A DNA stretch of 64,000 bases from the NCBI GenBank assembly GCA_963762205.1, contig CAVXJZ010000002.1, positions 744,001-808,000 on the forward strand, given 5' to 3'. The notes beneath the pieces are model-generated. The model saw only the letters and a program-made list of their open reading frames with translations, made no database searches and was not told the DNA's origin. This document shows positions 1 to 9,889 of this stretch, piece by piece; positions within the stretch are counted from its first letter, which is position 1, and the number at the start of each line of letters is the position of its first letter. The position numbers and the translations under genes are program-made. The DNA is from VRUE01 sp963762205. Its GTDB lineage: Bacteria > Actinomycetota > Thermoleophilia > Solirubrobacterales > 70-9.

Positions 1-613
1 ACACGGTGCCGGCGATGAAGATCGACGGCGAGAAGGTGCAGGGGTCGCGCCAGATCGCCCGCGAGCTCGACCGCCTGCGGCCGGAGCCGCCGCTGTTCCC
101 CTCCGACCCCGAGCGGCGGGTCGCGGTCGAGGAGGCCGAGCGCTTCGGCGACGAGGAGCTCCAGCACCCGATCCGCCAGATCATCTGGTGGGCCCTGCGC
201 AAGGACATCGCGCCGCTGGAGAGCTACTCGCAGGGAGCGCGGCTGGGCCTGCCGATCAACTCGGTGACCGCCAGATCGGCGGCGCCCCTGGTCCATCTCT
301 CCGCCCGCTTCAACGAGGCCACCGACGAGAACGTCCGCGCCGACCTGGCCGCGCTGGGCGGGCTGCTGGACCGCGTCGACGAGATGATCGCCGCCGGCAC
401 CCTCAACGGAGAGCAGCTCAACGCCGCCGACTTCCAGATCGCCCCCAGCCTGAAGCTGGCGATGACGATGCAGGACCTGCGCCCGGCGATCGAGTCGCGA
501 CCGGCGGGCGGGCTCGTCGAGCGGGTCGGCCCGCAGATCGCCGGCGACTGCCCGCCGATCCTCCCCGCCGCCTGGCTCGAGCCCTTCAAGGCGCCGCGCG
601 CGACGCCGCCTAG
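1..613 (+). CDS. Glutathione S-transferase family protein, 5' end cut by the window
   Basis: The reading frame is open from the first bases, so the start lies outside the window. The visible part begins near the end of a thioredoxin-like N-terminal domain (VPAMKIDG, then GSRQIARELD, a typical cis-proline and glutathione-binding region) and continues into an all-helical C-terminal domain with the linker PPLFPSDPERR. About 45 N-terminal residues are missing. The likely role is cytosolic glutathione- or thiol-dependent transfer or isomerisation; the substrate cannot be read. The tail is uncertain: the protein-like sequence stops near AAWLEPFKAP, the original frame then runs on to 845 through the convergent neighbour, and a TAG at 611-613 lies in another frame. 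An indel near 600 is likely, so the end given is approximate. Confidence 0.75.
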   Translation, partial: HGAGDEDRRREGAGVAPDRPRARPPAAGAAAVPLRPRAAGRGRGGRALRRRGAPAPDPPDHLVGPAQGHRAAGELLAGSAAGPADQLGDRQIGGAPGPSLRPLQRGHRRERPRRPGRAGRAAGPRRRDDRRRHPQRRAAQRRRLPDRPQPEAGDDDAGPAPGDRVATGGRARRAGRPADRRRLPADPPRRLARALQGAARDAA

Positions 614-919
614 GCGGCTCGCCGCTCCCGCATCTCCTCGACCAGGCGCGGGAAAGCTCGCGGTGTCGAGCCAGAGGACCGCGGCGGGGACGAAGATCGT
701 CGGCGGGCCCCAGATCATCGCGACGTACCCGACCGACGAGACCTCGGCGTCGGCGACCACGGTCACGGCCAGTGTCAGCCACGCCCACAGGATCGCGATC
801 CACACCGGGCGCTGGACGAACTCGCCGAGCAGGATGAGGTCGTAGGAGCGCCCCTCGTCGGGCCGTTCGGCCCAGCCCGGCGTGCCGGATCCGAAGCCAG
901 GCGACGGCAGGCCGATCAA
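610..919 (-). CDS. Small two-helix membrane protein (one apparent frameshift)
   Basis: A short protein of about 102 residues. It probably starts at a TTG (917-919) whose bases overlap the TGA of folK, which suggests translational coupling. It has two hydrophobic helices separated by a short loop (around VWIAILWAWLTLAVTVV and VGYVAMIWGPPTIFVPAAVLW). The natural-looking C-terminus FPRLVEEMRERRAA and its TAG at 610-612 lie one frame away. Removing one base gives exactly 103 codons, so I infer a one-base insertion between about 630 and 660. It is the last gene of the folP-folB-folK operon and converges on the GST gene. The family is not recognised; a role tied to folate synthesis is not implied by the sequence. 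Confidence 0.5.
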
Positions 920-1502
920 CTGGCGATGCCGCCGAGCCAGACCAGCGCCCGACGAAGGCGACGAGATTCTGGTCGGTCTGCGATCTGGTATCGGCCCGGC
1001 CATCCCGGCCGGAGCATCCCCGCCCGCTCCACCCGTTCGGCCTCGCCGAGGGCCTCCAGCGCGGCCGCGAGCGGCGTCCCGTCGGGCAGCGCCAGCTCCG
1101 GGTCGAGCTCGAGCAGCGGCTCGAGCACGAAGCGGCGGCTCGGTGACCTGCGGATGGGGAAGGGTGAGGCGCTCGGTCGGAGAGCTCCAGGTCGCCGAGC
1201 AGGAGCAGGTCGACGTCGAGGGGCCGCGGGCTGTGGCGGGGGGCGTCCATCGCCCGGCCGCGCTCGGCCTCGATCGCCTTGCAGGCCTCGAGCAGGGCCT
1301 CGGGCGGCAGGTCGGTCCGGATCCGCACGGCGGCGTTGAGGAAGTCGGGCTGGTCGAGCACCTCGCCGACCGGCTCGGTCTCGTAGGCGGAGGAGACGGC
1401 ATCCACCTCGACCCCCCGCTCCGGCAGCACCGCGATCGCCGCCAGCAAATGCGCCTCGCGGTCGCCGACGTTGGAGCCCAGGCCGAGGTAGCCGGTGCGC
1501 AC
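916..1502 (-). CDS. folK: HPPK, folate pyrophosphokinase (two frameshifts)
   Basis: FolK transfers pyrophosphate from ATP to 6-hydroxymethyl-7,8-dihydropterin in folate synthesis, in the cytosol. The GTG start at 1500-1502 lies four bases after the folB stop. The first frame reads GYLGLGSNVGDREAHL, then AYETEPVG, DQPDFLNAAV and PRPLDVDLLLLGD, all HPPK hallmarks. The frame then shifts twice: near 1176-1179 (before ERLTLPHPQVTE) and near 1131-1141 (before RFVLEPLLELDPEL). Both are explained by one extra base in a GC-rich run, and removing the two gives exactly 195 codons. The corrected protein is about 194 residues, longer than the usual 160, owing to a C-terminal extension that ends WLGGIAS. 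The pterin-binding and ATP-loop motifs are otherwise intact, so sequence error is more likely than loss of function. Confidence 0.85.
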
Positions 1503-1505
1503 CGC

Positions 1506-1922
1506 CTACTCGGCCTCTTCGTCGTCCGCGCTTTCCGACCGGTCCTGGGCCACCTCGACCGCGACCTCCTGGATCGCCAGCGGCAGCGGCGGCTCCGGCT
1601 TCGCCGCCCGGACCCGGACGGAGTCGCACCCGTAGCGCTCCATCAACCGCTGGCCGACGACCTGCGCCAGCCGCTCCAGCGTCCGGTAGCTGCGCTCGGT
1701 GGCGGCGAGGGCGACGATGTCGCAGACCTCGGCGTAGTCGACGGTGTCGTCGATCCGGTCGGTGAGAACCGCGTCGCAATCGGGGACGTCGAAGGAGACG
1801 TCGAACTCGAGCCGCTGCCCGATCTCCTGCTCGGCCTCGCTCACCCCGTGGTGGGTGTAGATCGAGAGGCTGCGCAGCTCGACCTCGACGCTCGACTCGA
1901 TTCCGTTTCCGTGGGCCTCCAT
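1506..1922 (-). CDS. folB: Dihydroneopterin aldolase
   Basis: FolB cleaves 7,8-dihydroneopterin to 6-hydroxymethyl-dihydropterin and glycolaldehyde, the step before FolK. At 138 residues it is slightly longer than usual (about 120) because of an acidic tail (SESADDEEAE). Visible family features are IYTHHGVSEAEQEIGQ near the N-terminus, DDTVDYAEVCD in the middle, TLERLAQVVGQRLMERY and the ending pattern VRVRAAKPEPPL. It sits between folP (29-base gap) and folK (4-base gap) on the same strand, so the three form one operon. The start chosen is the upstream ATG; an internal GTG about 12 codons later, just before the conserved strand, is a possible alternative. Confidence 0.93.
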   Translation of the reverse strand: MEAHGNGIESSVEVELRSLSIYTHHGVSEAEQEIGQRLEFDVSFDVPDCDAVLTDRIDDTVDYAEVCDIVALAATERSYRTLERLAQVVGQRLMERYGCDSVRVRAAKPEPPLPLAIQEVAVEVAQDRSESADDEEAE

Positions 1923-1951
1923 CAGCTCGTCATTCCTCTCGCCTCGCCAAA

Positions 1952-2738
1952 CTACCCGAGGATCGCCGCCGCGACCCTGATCGCCTGGGCGGCCTCGGCG
2001 ACGTCGTGGACCCGCAACACCTCGGCCCCCTCGGCGGCGGCGAGCACGGAGGAGGCGATCGTGCCCCCGACCCGCTCGTCGGCCTGCGAGCCGTCGATCC
2101 CGCCGATGAAGCTCTTGCGAGAGGTGCCGATCACGATCGGCCGACCCAGATCGCGCAGCTCGCCGAGCCGCCGCAGCAGCTCGAGGTTGTGCTCCAGGGT
2201 CTTGCCGAAGCCGATCCCGGGGTCGACCCAGATCCGCTCCTCGGCGACGCCGGCCGCGGTCGCCGCCTCGACTCGCTCGGCGAGGAAGGCCCTGACCTCG
2301 TCGACGACGTCGTCATAGGCGGGGCTGTCCTGCATCGTCCGCGGGCTCCCCCTGCATGTGCATCAGGATCACCCCTGCGCCACGATCGGCGCAGAGCGCG
2401 CCGATCTCCGGGTCGCCGCGCAGCGCTGTGACGTCGTTGACGATCGTCGCCCCGGCGTCGAGCGCCGCCTCGGCCACGGCGAGCTTCGAGGTGTCGATCG
2501 AGACCGTGTGCCCGAGCCCCGCCAGGTCGGCGACCACCGGCTGGGTCCGCGCCAGCTCCTCCTCGACGGCGACCGCCTCGGCGCCCGGTCGCGTCGACTC
2601 GCCCCCGATGTCGAGGATCACCGCCCCGTCGTCCGCCAGCTGCTCTCCGTGCGCTATCGCCGCCTCCGGCTCGAGGAACAGCCCCCCGTCCGAGAACGAG
2701 TCCGGCGTCACGTTGACGACACCCATCAGCCTCACCAT
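1952..2738 (-). CDS. folP: Dihydropteroate synthase (one frameshift)
   Basis: FolP condenses p-aminobenzoate with hydroxymethyl-dihydropterin pyrophosphate to give dihydropteroate, the target of sulfonamides. The N-terminal piece (2738 down to about 2340) carries MGVVNVTPDSFSDGG, DIGGESTRPGA and IVNDVTALRGD. The C-terminal piece (about 2335 down to 1952) carries VDPGIGFGKTLEHN, IGTSRKSFIG and the terminal VHDVAEAAQAIRV. They are one frame apart. Removing a single base in the run at 2339-2345 restores GEPRTMQDSP and gives exactly 262 codons, so I treat this as one gene with an apparent one-base insertion. All phosphate- and pterin-binding motifs are present. It is the first gene of the fol operon, downstream of the ftsH terminator. 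Confidence 0.88.
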
Positions 2739-2940
2739 TCCGCCACCTGCTCCGCTTCGCGTCCGCGGGTGGCGGCTATGCGTCGCATCAGCCCCGCTCG
2801 CAGGGAATCAGATTTCGATGCTCGCTAATCGGTGACACGGACGAAGTATCGCCTGCTCGCGCGGTTCGGCGCCCGCCCGCGTTCGGGGTACACGGGCCGT
2901 GAGCGAGGGCGAGGGGCTGCTCCCGAACTGGCGGATACTC

Positions 2941-2970
2941 AAAACGCCGGTCCAATCAGACCGGCGTTTG
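2941..2970 (-). terminator. Intrinsic terminator after ftsH
   Basis: An 11-bp GC-rich stem (arms 2942-2952 and 2959-2969) with loop CAATCA. Read on the minus strand it is followed by TTTTGAG. It lies 25 bases beyond the ftsH stop and separates the cyclase-tilS-hpt-ftsH unit from the fol operon. Confidence 0.75.
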
Positions 2971-2994
2971 TCAGGGCGGGAGGAGTCCCTCGCC

Positions 2995-4941
<1,947 letters not shown>

Positions 4942-4976
4942 GGCTGAAAATCAGCGTACCAGGGCGGTTTTGCCCC

Positions 4977-5519
4977 CTAGTCGTCCAACGCGGCGACGTA
5001 TTCGAGGTTGCGGTAGCGCTGGGCGTGGTCGAGGCCGTATCCGATCGCGAAGCGGTTGGGGATCTGGAAGCCGACGTAGCGGGGCGAGAGGTCGACGCGC
5101 AGGCGCTCGGGCTTGGTCAGCAGCGCGCAGACCTCGAGCGAGGCCGGGCCGCGCGCGTTGAGGCTGCGCATCAGGTACTGCAGGGTCAGGCCGGAGTCGA
5201 TGATGTCCTCGACGATGAGGACGTGACGGCCCTCGATCGGCGCGTCGAGGTCCTTGAGGATGCGCACGACCCCGGAGGAGTCGGTCTGCGAGCCGTAGCT
5301 GGAGACCGCCATGAAGTCGATCTCGCAGGGGACGCTGATGCTCCGCATCAGGTCGGCAAGGAAGAGGACGGCGCCCTTCAGCACGCCGACCATGAAGAGG
5401 TCGCGGCCCGCGTACTCCTCGCTGATCTGGGCCCCCAGCTCGGCGACCCGCTGCTTCAGTTCCTCGCTCGAGACGAGGATCTCGCCGATCGCCCCGTCGT
5501 CCGTCGGCCCCGCGCTCAT
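4977..5519 (-). CDS. hpt: Hypoxanthine phosphoribosyltransferase
   Basis: The enzyme salvages hypoxanthine and guanine to IMP and GMP using PRPP. The 180-residue protein starts at the ATG at 5517-5519, which overlaps the corrected tilS stop (TCATGAGC). Visible are ILVSSEELKQRVAELG at the N-terminus, VGVLKGAVLFLADLMR, DFMAVSSYG, and the PRPP loop VLIVEDIIDSGLTL, all typical of bacterial HPRT. As sequenced, the frame is continuous with tilS upstream and looks like a TilS-HPRT fusion, but that continuity depends on a one-base insertion in tilS (see findings). The tilS-hpt-ftsH order is widely conserved in bacteria. Confidence 0.93.
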   Translation of the reverse strand: MSAGPTDDGAIGEILVSSEELKQRVAELGAQISEEYAGRDLFMVGVLKGAVLFLADLMRSISVPCEIDFMAVSSYGSQTDSSGVVRILKDLDAPIEGRHVLIVEDIIDSGLTLQYLMRSLNARGPASLEVCALLTKPERLRVDLSPRYVGFQIPNRFAIGYGLDHAQRYRNLEYVAALDD

Positions 5520-6455
5520 GAGCGCGAGACTAGCTCGGCGCGCACGACCCCGCTCTCCAGCGACCGCGCGGACCCCGGAGCCGAGGTCGACCATCGAGCC
5601 GCCGCGGCGCAGGGCGGCCACCTCCTCGGCGTGGCGCGCGGCGCCCGCCACCGGGCGGCCGGCGGCGCGGTCGGCGAGCCGCTGGACCACGAGCCGGCGC
5701 AGGGCCACGGGCATCTCGGCGAGGCGGGCGAGGGAGACGGCGCCCCTGGGCGCCTCGCCGGCGCCGGAGAGCTCGGCGTCGACCAGCGAGTCGAGGATCG
5801 CCGCCTCGTCGCGCAACAGCTCGGCGGTGCGCAGCACGTTGCGGGCGGCGGCCGGGTGGACCTCGGAGAGAGCCGGGATCAGGCCCGCTCGCACCCGGTT
5901 GCGGGCGTAGGCCGGCTGCTCGTTGGTCGGGTCGTCGCGCCAGGCGAGGCCGCGCTCCTCGCAGTAGGCGGTCGTCTGCTCCCTGGTGAAGCCGAGCAGC
6001 GGGCGCACCAGCCTGCCGTCCCTGGGCCGCATGCCGAGCAGCGCGCGGCGGCCGGGCGAGGAGGCGAGGCGGTAGAGGATCGTCTCGACCTGGTCGTCGG
6101 CGGTGTGGCCCGTCGCGATCAGCGCCCCGTCGGCCTCCGCCAGGCCGGCGGCCGCCGCGTAGCGCGTGTCGCGGGCCCAGGCCTGGAGGTTGCCCGGCCC
6201 CTCGGGCCGGCGCGGCCGCTCGACCTCGAGCCCGACCTCGAGCCGCTCGCACAGCGACGCGCAGTGCTCCTCGTCGAGGCCGGCGTCGTCGCGCAGGCCG
6301 TAGTTGACGTGCAGGGCCGTGACCTGCCCGGGGCCGAGCAGGCGAACCGCCAGATCGAGCAGGCAGACCGAGTCGCGGCCGCCGGAGAGCATCGCGACCA
6401 GCGGCATGCCGGGGACGACCAGCCCCGCCTCCCGCACCTCCTCGAGCATGCTCAT
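5516..6455 (-). CDS. tilS: tRNA(Ile)-lysidine synthase (frameshift near the 3' end)
   Basis: TilS uses ATP and lysine to convert C34 of the CAU-anticodon isoleucine tRNA to lysidine, so that it reads AUA. The ATG at 6453-6455 overlaps the stop of the cyclase gene (CCATGAGC). The PP-loop SGGRDSVCLLDL is near the N-terminus, followed by HVNYGLRDDAG, ARDTRYAAA, ATGHTADDQVETIL, the conserved RPLLGFTREQT and the substrate-binding RNRVRAGLIP. Near the end the frame changes: removing one base at 5553-5560 turns the tail into VRAVAESGVVRAELVSRS and a TGA at 5516-5518, giving exactly 313 codons. Without that correction the frame runs straight into hpt. I favour separate tilS and hpt genes. Confidence 0.88.
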
Positions 6456-7648
6456 GGCTCCGGCGCGGCGCTGATCACGTAGAGCTCCGTCGGCTCGGGG
6501 AAGCCCTTCAGGGTCACCTCGCCGATCGCCTCGAAGCGCAGCCGCTCGCGCCCCTCGACCGCCTCGACGACCCGGTCCGTCGCCAGCACCTCGCCGGCCT
6601 GGGCGCGGCTGACCACGCGATGGGCGAGGTTGACGTGGGTCCCGAAGTAGTCGCCGTCGCGATACACGGCTTCGCCGCAGTGGATCCCGACCCGCGGCCG
6701 CGGCCGCTTGGGAAGGTGCTCGAGGAGGTCGACCGCCCACTCGGTCAGCGATCCGGGCTCCGGCGAGACCACCATCACCTCGTCGCCGATCGTCTTCACG
6801 ATCGTCGCCTCGGGCGGCAGCGTCGCCTCGATCGTGGCGACGAAGTTCTCGACCACGTCGAGCGCCTCGAGGTCGCCCTCCTCCTCGGTGTAGCGGGTGA
6901 AGCCGGTGAGGTCGATGAAGCAGAGGGCGATCGGGACCTGGCCGAGATGGGCCGCCTTCGTGCCCAGCTCGCTCTCCATGTGGCCGACGACGTCCTGCTC
7001 GAGGAAGAAGCGCAGGTAGCGCGTGTGCAGGTACTCGGTCAGCGGCGCGGCGAGCGGCAGCACGTCGGCCGCGAGGTTGCCCATCTCCTCCGCCATCTCG
7101 AGCTCGGGGACGCCGTCGCGGATAAGCGGTTCGTGCACGTAGAGGTGGGTCAGCCGCACCTCGGCGTCGGCGATCCGCCGCAGGCTCTGCACGTAGACGC
7201 GCACCAGCTGCAGGAAGGCGACCAGCGGGAAGCCGGCCGCCAGCACGCGGGCGCAGTGGCGCATCGCCTCGACGTCCTCGGCGTTGAGCACGCGGTCGCG
7301 CTCCAGCGGCGTTCCGAGGATGACGAGGATGCGCTCGATCAGCTCCGGCTCGAGGCCGGTCTCGGCGGCGACGTCCTCGACCGTGACCTGCTCCTCGGGC
7401 CGGGGGAAGAGGTCCTCGGCGAGGCCGAACGAGAGCCTGCCCTCGCGGCCGGCCCGCTTCAGCTCCTCGAGCGAGTGGCCGCGCTCGCGCATGCGGGCCA
7501 CGACGCGGGCCTGGGCCGCGGCGGCGGGCGTCCAGCGGTCGCGGCGCACCGGCACGACCCGGTCGGCGGCCCACCGTTTCAGCGTGTCGGGAGAGACCCC
7601 GGAGCGGCGCGCGGCCTCGCTCAGGGAAATCCGCTCTTCGCGCGCCAT
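6452..7648 (-). CDS. Class III nucleotide cyclase with N-terminal MerR-type HTH
   Basis: The 398-residue protein begins with a MerR/excisionase-like winged helix (SLSEAARRSGVSPDTLKRWA, then a basic wing ending near residue 70). A helical regulatory region of about 150 residues follows, then a class III adenylate/guanylate cyclase domain at about 225-390. The cyclase has metal-binding Asp residues in FIDLTGFTRYTEE and KTIGDEVM, and the Asn/Arg transition-state pair in GTHVNLAHRV. It therefore looks catalytically complete; ATP versus GTP use cannot be decided here. The combination resembles actinobacterial cyclases with an Ad_Cy_reg-type region. It heads the tilS-hpt-ftsH unit. The ATG at 7646-7648 is chosen because it directly precedes the HTH; a longer upstream frame codes no recognisable sequence. 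Confidence 0.85.
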   Translation of the reverse strand: MAREERISLSEAARRSGVSPDTLKRWAADRVVPVRRDRWTPAAAAQARVVARMRERGHSLEELKRAGREGRLSFGLAEDLFPRPEEQVTVEDVAAETGLEPELIERILVILGTPLERDRVLNAEDVEAMRHCARVLAAGFPLVAFLQLVRVYVQSLRRIADAEVRLTHLYVHEPLIRDGVPELEMAEEMGNLAADVLPLAAPLTEYLHTRYLRFFLEQDVVGHMESELGTKAAHLGQVPIALCFIDLTGFTRYTEEEGDLEALDVVENFVATIEATLPPEATIVKTIGDEVMVVSPEPGSLTEWAVDLLEHLPKRPRPRVGIHCGEAVYRDGDYFGTHVNLAHRVVSRAQAGEVLATDRVVEAVEGRERLRFEAIGEVTLKGFPEPTELYVISAAPEP

Positions 7649-7734
7649 GAACAGAGTTTCGCGCTTCGCTCGCCGCGCCGAAGTCAGATATGGACGCTGC
7701 CCCTCAGCGCCGACCCCGAACCCGGCGCAAAACG

Positions 7735-7766
7735 CCGAGCGGGGCGGCTCTCGCCGCCCCGCTCGG
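7735..7766 (-). terminator. Intrinsic terminator after glnB
   Basis: A perfect 14-bp GC-rich stem (arms 7735-7748 and 7753-7766) with loop TCTC. On the minus strand it is followed, a few bases on, by CGTTTTGCG. It lies 29 bases after the glnB stop, so it ends the amt-glnB transcript. The rest of 7649-7794 shows nothing else clear. Confidence 0.8.
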
Positions 7767-7794
7767 GCCAATCGTCTCTACAGGGCCTCGTGAA

Positions 7795-8163
7795 CTAAGC
7801 CGTGACCTCCTCCCCCTCATGGGCTTGGAGAACCGGCTCCCCGCCCTCGCCGGTGCGGATGCGAATCGCCTCCTCAACCGGCAGGACGAAGATCTTGCCG
7901 TCGCCGACCTCGCCCGTGCGGGCATGCTTGAGGATCGTCTCGACGACGAGCGGCTTGTCTTTGTCCTCGACCACGACCTCCAGCTTCAGCTTCGGCCGGA
8001 CGTTCACGGTCAGGGTCGAGCCTCTGTACTGCTCGACTATGCCCTTCTGGCGACCGGACCCCTTGGCCTCGATGATCGACAGGGACGGGAATCCCCTGTC
8101 GAGCAACTCGGCCCGGATCGGCTCGAACGCCTCGTGGCGGATGAACGCTTCGATCTTTTTCAT
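7795..8163 (-). CDS. glnB: Nitrogen regulatory protein P-II lacking Tyr51
   Basis: P-II proteins are trimers that sense 2-oxoglutarate and ATP/ADP and control ammonium channels and other targets. The 122-residue protein starts MKKIEAFIRHEAFEPIR and keeps the ATP-binding KGSGRQKG (35-41 region), the C-loop signature GDGKIFVLPVEEAIRIRTGE and Tyr46. In the T-loop, position 51, the tyrosine uridylylated or adenylylated in classical P-II, is leucine (YRGSTLTVN). Covalent control at that site is therefore impossible, and control must come from ligand binding alone. It is 15 bases behind amt, with an AGGAGG ribosome site overlapping the amt stop, so it is probably the GlnK-type partner of this channel. 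Confidence 0.93.
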   Translation of the reverse strand: MKKIEAFIRHEAFEPIRAELLDRGFPSLSIIEAKGSGRQKGIVEQYRGSTLTVNVRPKLKLEVVVEDKDKPLVVETILKHARTGEVGDGKIFVLPVEEAIRIRTGEGGEPVLQAHEGEEVTA

Positions 8164-8178
8164 ATGCGTCCAGACCTC

Positions 8179-9654
8179 CTACTGCTCGGTCGCGGTCATC
8201 TGGGCAGGCGCCGCGACCGGAGCCGGGGGCACGCCCATGGTGGTTGGCAGGCCCGTCGAGTACTCCGGCTGCGGAATGAACTGCTCCGGGTACCCGTACA
8301 TGCCGTGCGAGCTGATGTCCAGCCCGGCTTCCTCCTCCTCGTCGGAGACACGGAGGCCGATCGTCGCTTTGATCAGCGCGAACGTCACGATCGAGATCGC
8401 GAACACGACCACGAAGGTGAAGAGCACCGCGAGCCCCTGGACCCCGAGCTGGCCGAGGCAGTTGCTCAGCGGTTGGTCTCCGAAGATGCCGTACCAGACA
8501 CCCGGCCCGGCCCCTTCGGCGATCAGCCTCGGCGAGGCGAACAGGCCCACCGAGAGGGTGCCCCAGATCCCCGCCAGGCCGTGCGCGGAGAGCGCGCCGA
8601 CCGGGTCGTCGAGGAGCTTGTCGATCGCCAGCACGGCGAAGACGACGAGGAACCCGGCGACGATGCCGACGATCGGCGCCGCCCAGTACTCGACGAAGCC
8701 CGACGGGGCCGTGATGCCGACCAGGCCGGCGATCGCGCCGTTGCCGGCCATGCCGACGTCGAGCGTCCTGCTCTTCAGGTAGACGGCGATCGAGGCGCCG
8801 ATCACGCCCGCGGCGGCCGCCAGCTGGGTGTTGAGCATGACCTCTCCGAAGAAGCTGCCGGCCGTTTCGAAGGTCGAGCCTCCGTTGAAGCCGAACCAAC
8901 CGATCCAGAGGATGATCACGCCGAGGCCGACGAGCGGCATCGAGTGCCCCGGTATGACCCGGGGGTTGCCGTTGGCGTCGTACTTGCCCTTGCGGGCCCC
9001 GAGCAGCAGCAGCGCGGCAAGTGCTCCCGTTGCGCCGGTCAAATGGACCACCGAGGAGCCGGCGAAGTCCATCACCGGCTTGCCGCCGATGTCGGACAGC
9101 AGGCCGCCGCCCCAGACCGCGTGCGCGACGAGGGGGTAGACGATCGCGCCGAACACCGCCGCGTAGATCACGTACGCCCCGAACTTGATCCGCTCGAGCG
9201 TCGTCCCCCACACGATCGCCAATGAGACCGCGCAGAACGCCATGCCGTAGAGCATCAGCATCGCGCTTTCGCCCGTCACCGCTTCGCCGGCGACCGTCTG
9301 GTCGAAGTGGAAGAAGAAGCCACTGTCGCCGAAGAGATCGTTGCCGCCGCCTTCGGCGATGCCGTAGCCGATCGCCCACCAGGCGAGCGTCACGATCGCG
9401 AAGTTGACGAGAACCTTGGCAACCCCGGTGCCGGCGTTCTTCTGCCTGGAGAAACCGATCTCCAGGAACATGAAGCCGCACTGCATCAGGAAGACCAGGA
9501 CGCAGGCAACGGCGACCCAGGTCATGTTCAGCTCGCCGACCTTTTCTTCGAGGTTGCCTGCGACTTCTCCCACCGTTGCGGCCGACGCCACGGTTGGCAG
9601 CACCAACGCGGCAAGCGCCGCCAACAGCGCGGCCAGGCCCAACCTTCTCTTCAT
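8179..9654 (-). CDS. amt: Ammonium transporter (Amt/MEP/Rh) with signal peptide
   Basis: A trimeric membrane channel for ammonia/ammonium uptake. The 491-residue protein starts at the ATG at 9652-9654 behind a GGAGGG site; residues 1-25 form a signal peptide (LAALVLPTVASA). The family core has eleven membrane helices, with signature pieces MQCGFMFLEIGFSR, VVHLTGATGALAALLLLGARKG, GWFGFNGGS and the pore region AGNGAIAGLVGITAPSG. The cytosolic tail is long and acidic (SDEEEEAGLDI), where P-II normally docks near the membrane, and ends in a proline-rich stretch. It is co-transcribed with glnB. The 235-base gap upstream, shared with a divergent phosphorylase gene, must hold its promoter, but I could not place one with confidence. 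Confidence 0.96.
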   Translation of the reverse strand: MKRRLGLAALLAALAALVLPTVASAATVGEVAGNLEEKVGELNMTWVAVACVLVFLMQCGFMFLEIGFSRQKNAGTGVAKVLVNFAIVTLAWWAIGYGIAEGGGNDLFGDSGFFFHFDQTVAGEAVTGESAMLMLYGMAFCAVSLAIVWGTTLERIKFGAYVIYAAVFGAIVYPLVAHAVWGGGLLSDIGGKPVMDFAGSSVVHLTGATGALAALLLLGARKGKYDANGNPRVIPGHSMPLVGLGVIILWIGWFGFNGGSTFETAGSFFGEVMLNTQLAAAAGVIGASIAVYLKSRTLDVGMAGNGAIAGLVGITAPSGFVEYWAAPIVGIVAGFLVVFAVLAIDKLLDDPVGALSAHGLAGIWGTLSVGLFASPRLIAEGAGPGVWYGIFGDQPLSNCLGQLGVQGLAVLFTFVVVFAISIVTFALIKATIGLRVSDEEEEAGLDISSHGMYGYPEQFIPQPEYSTGLPTTMGVPPAPVAAPAQMTATEQ

Positions 9655-9889
9655 CGAATTTCCCTCCTTGCCCGCCCGGGGCACGCCCTGGCGGTCGCGG
9701 TTTGGCGAATGCCGCCAAGGTATGAGCGCGCCCGGGGGCTGTGTTTAGACGGCTGGAGGAAATCCCGGCCCCCGGATTCTCCCGAATGGAGAGCGACGCC
9801 TGCCGCCGAGTCCCGCTTCTTTGGCTCGGACTCGTTAGGGCGCCCTTATTCCGTCGCCGGCCACCTCGCCGCATTAGGGTCCGGCGAGG

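Noticed and set aside
4977..7574. An 865-codon open frame that includes tilS and hpt
   Set aside because: Its N-terminal part is the wrong frame of the cyclase gene, and the tilS-hpt continuity depends on a likely one-base insertion.
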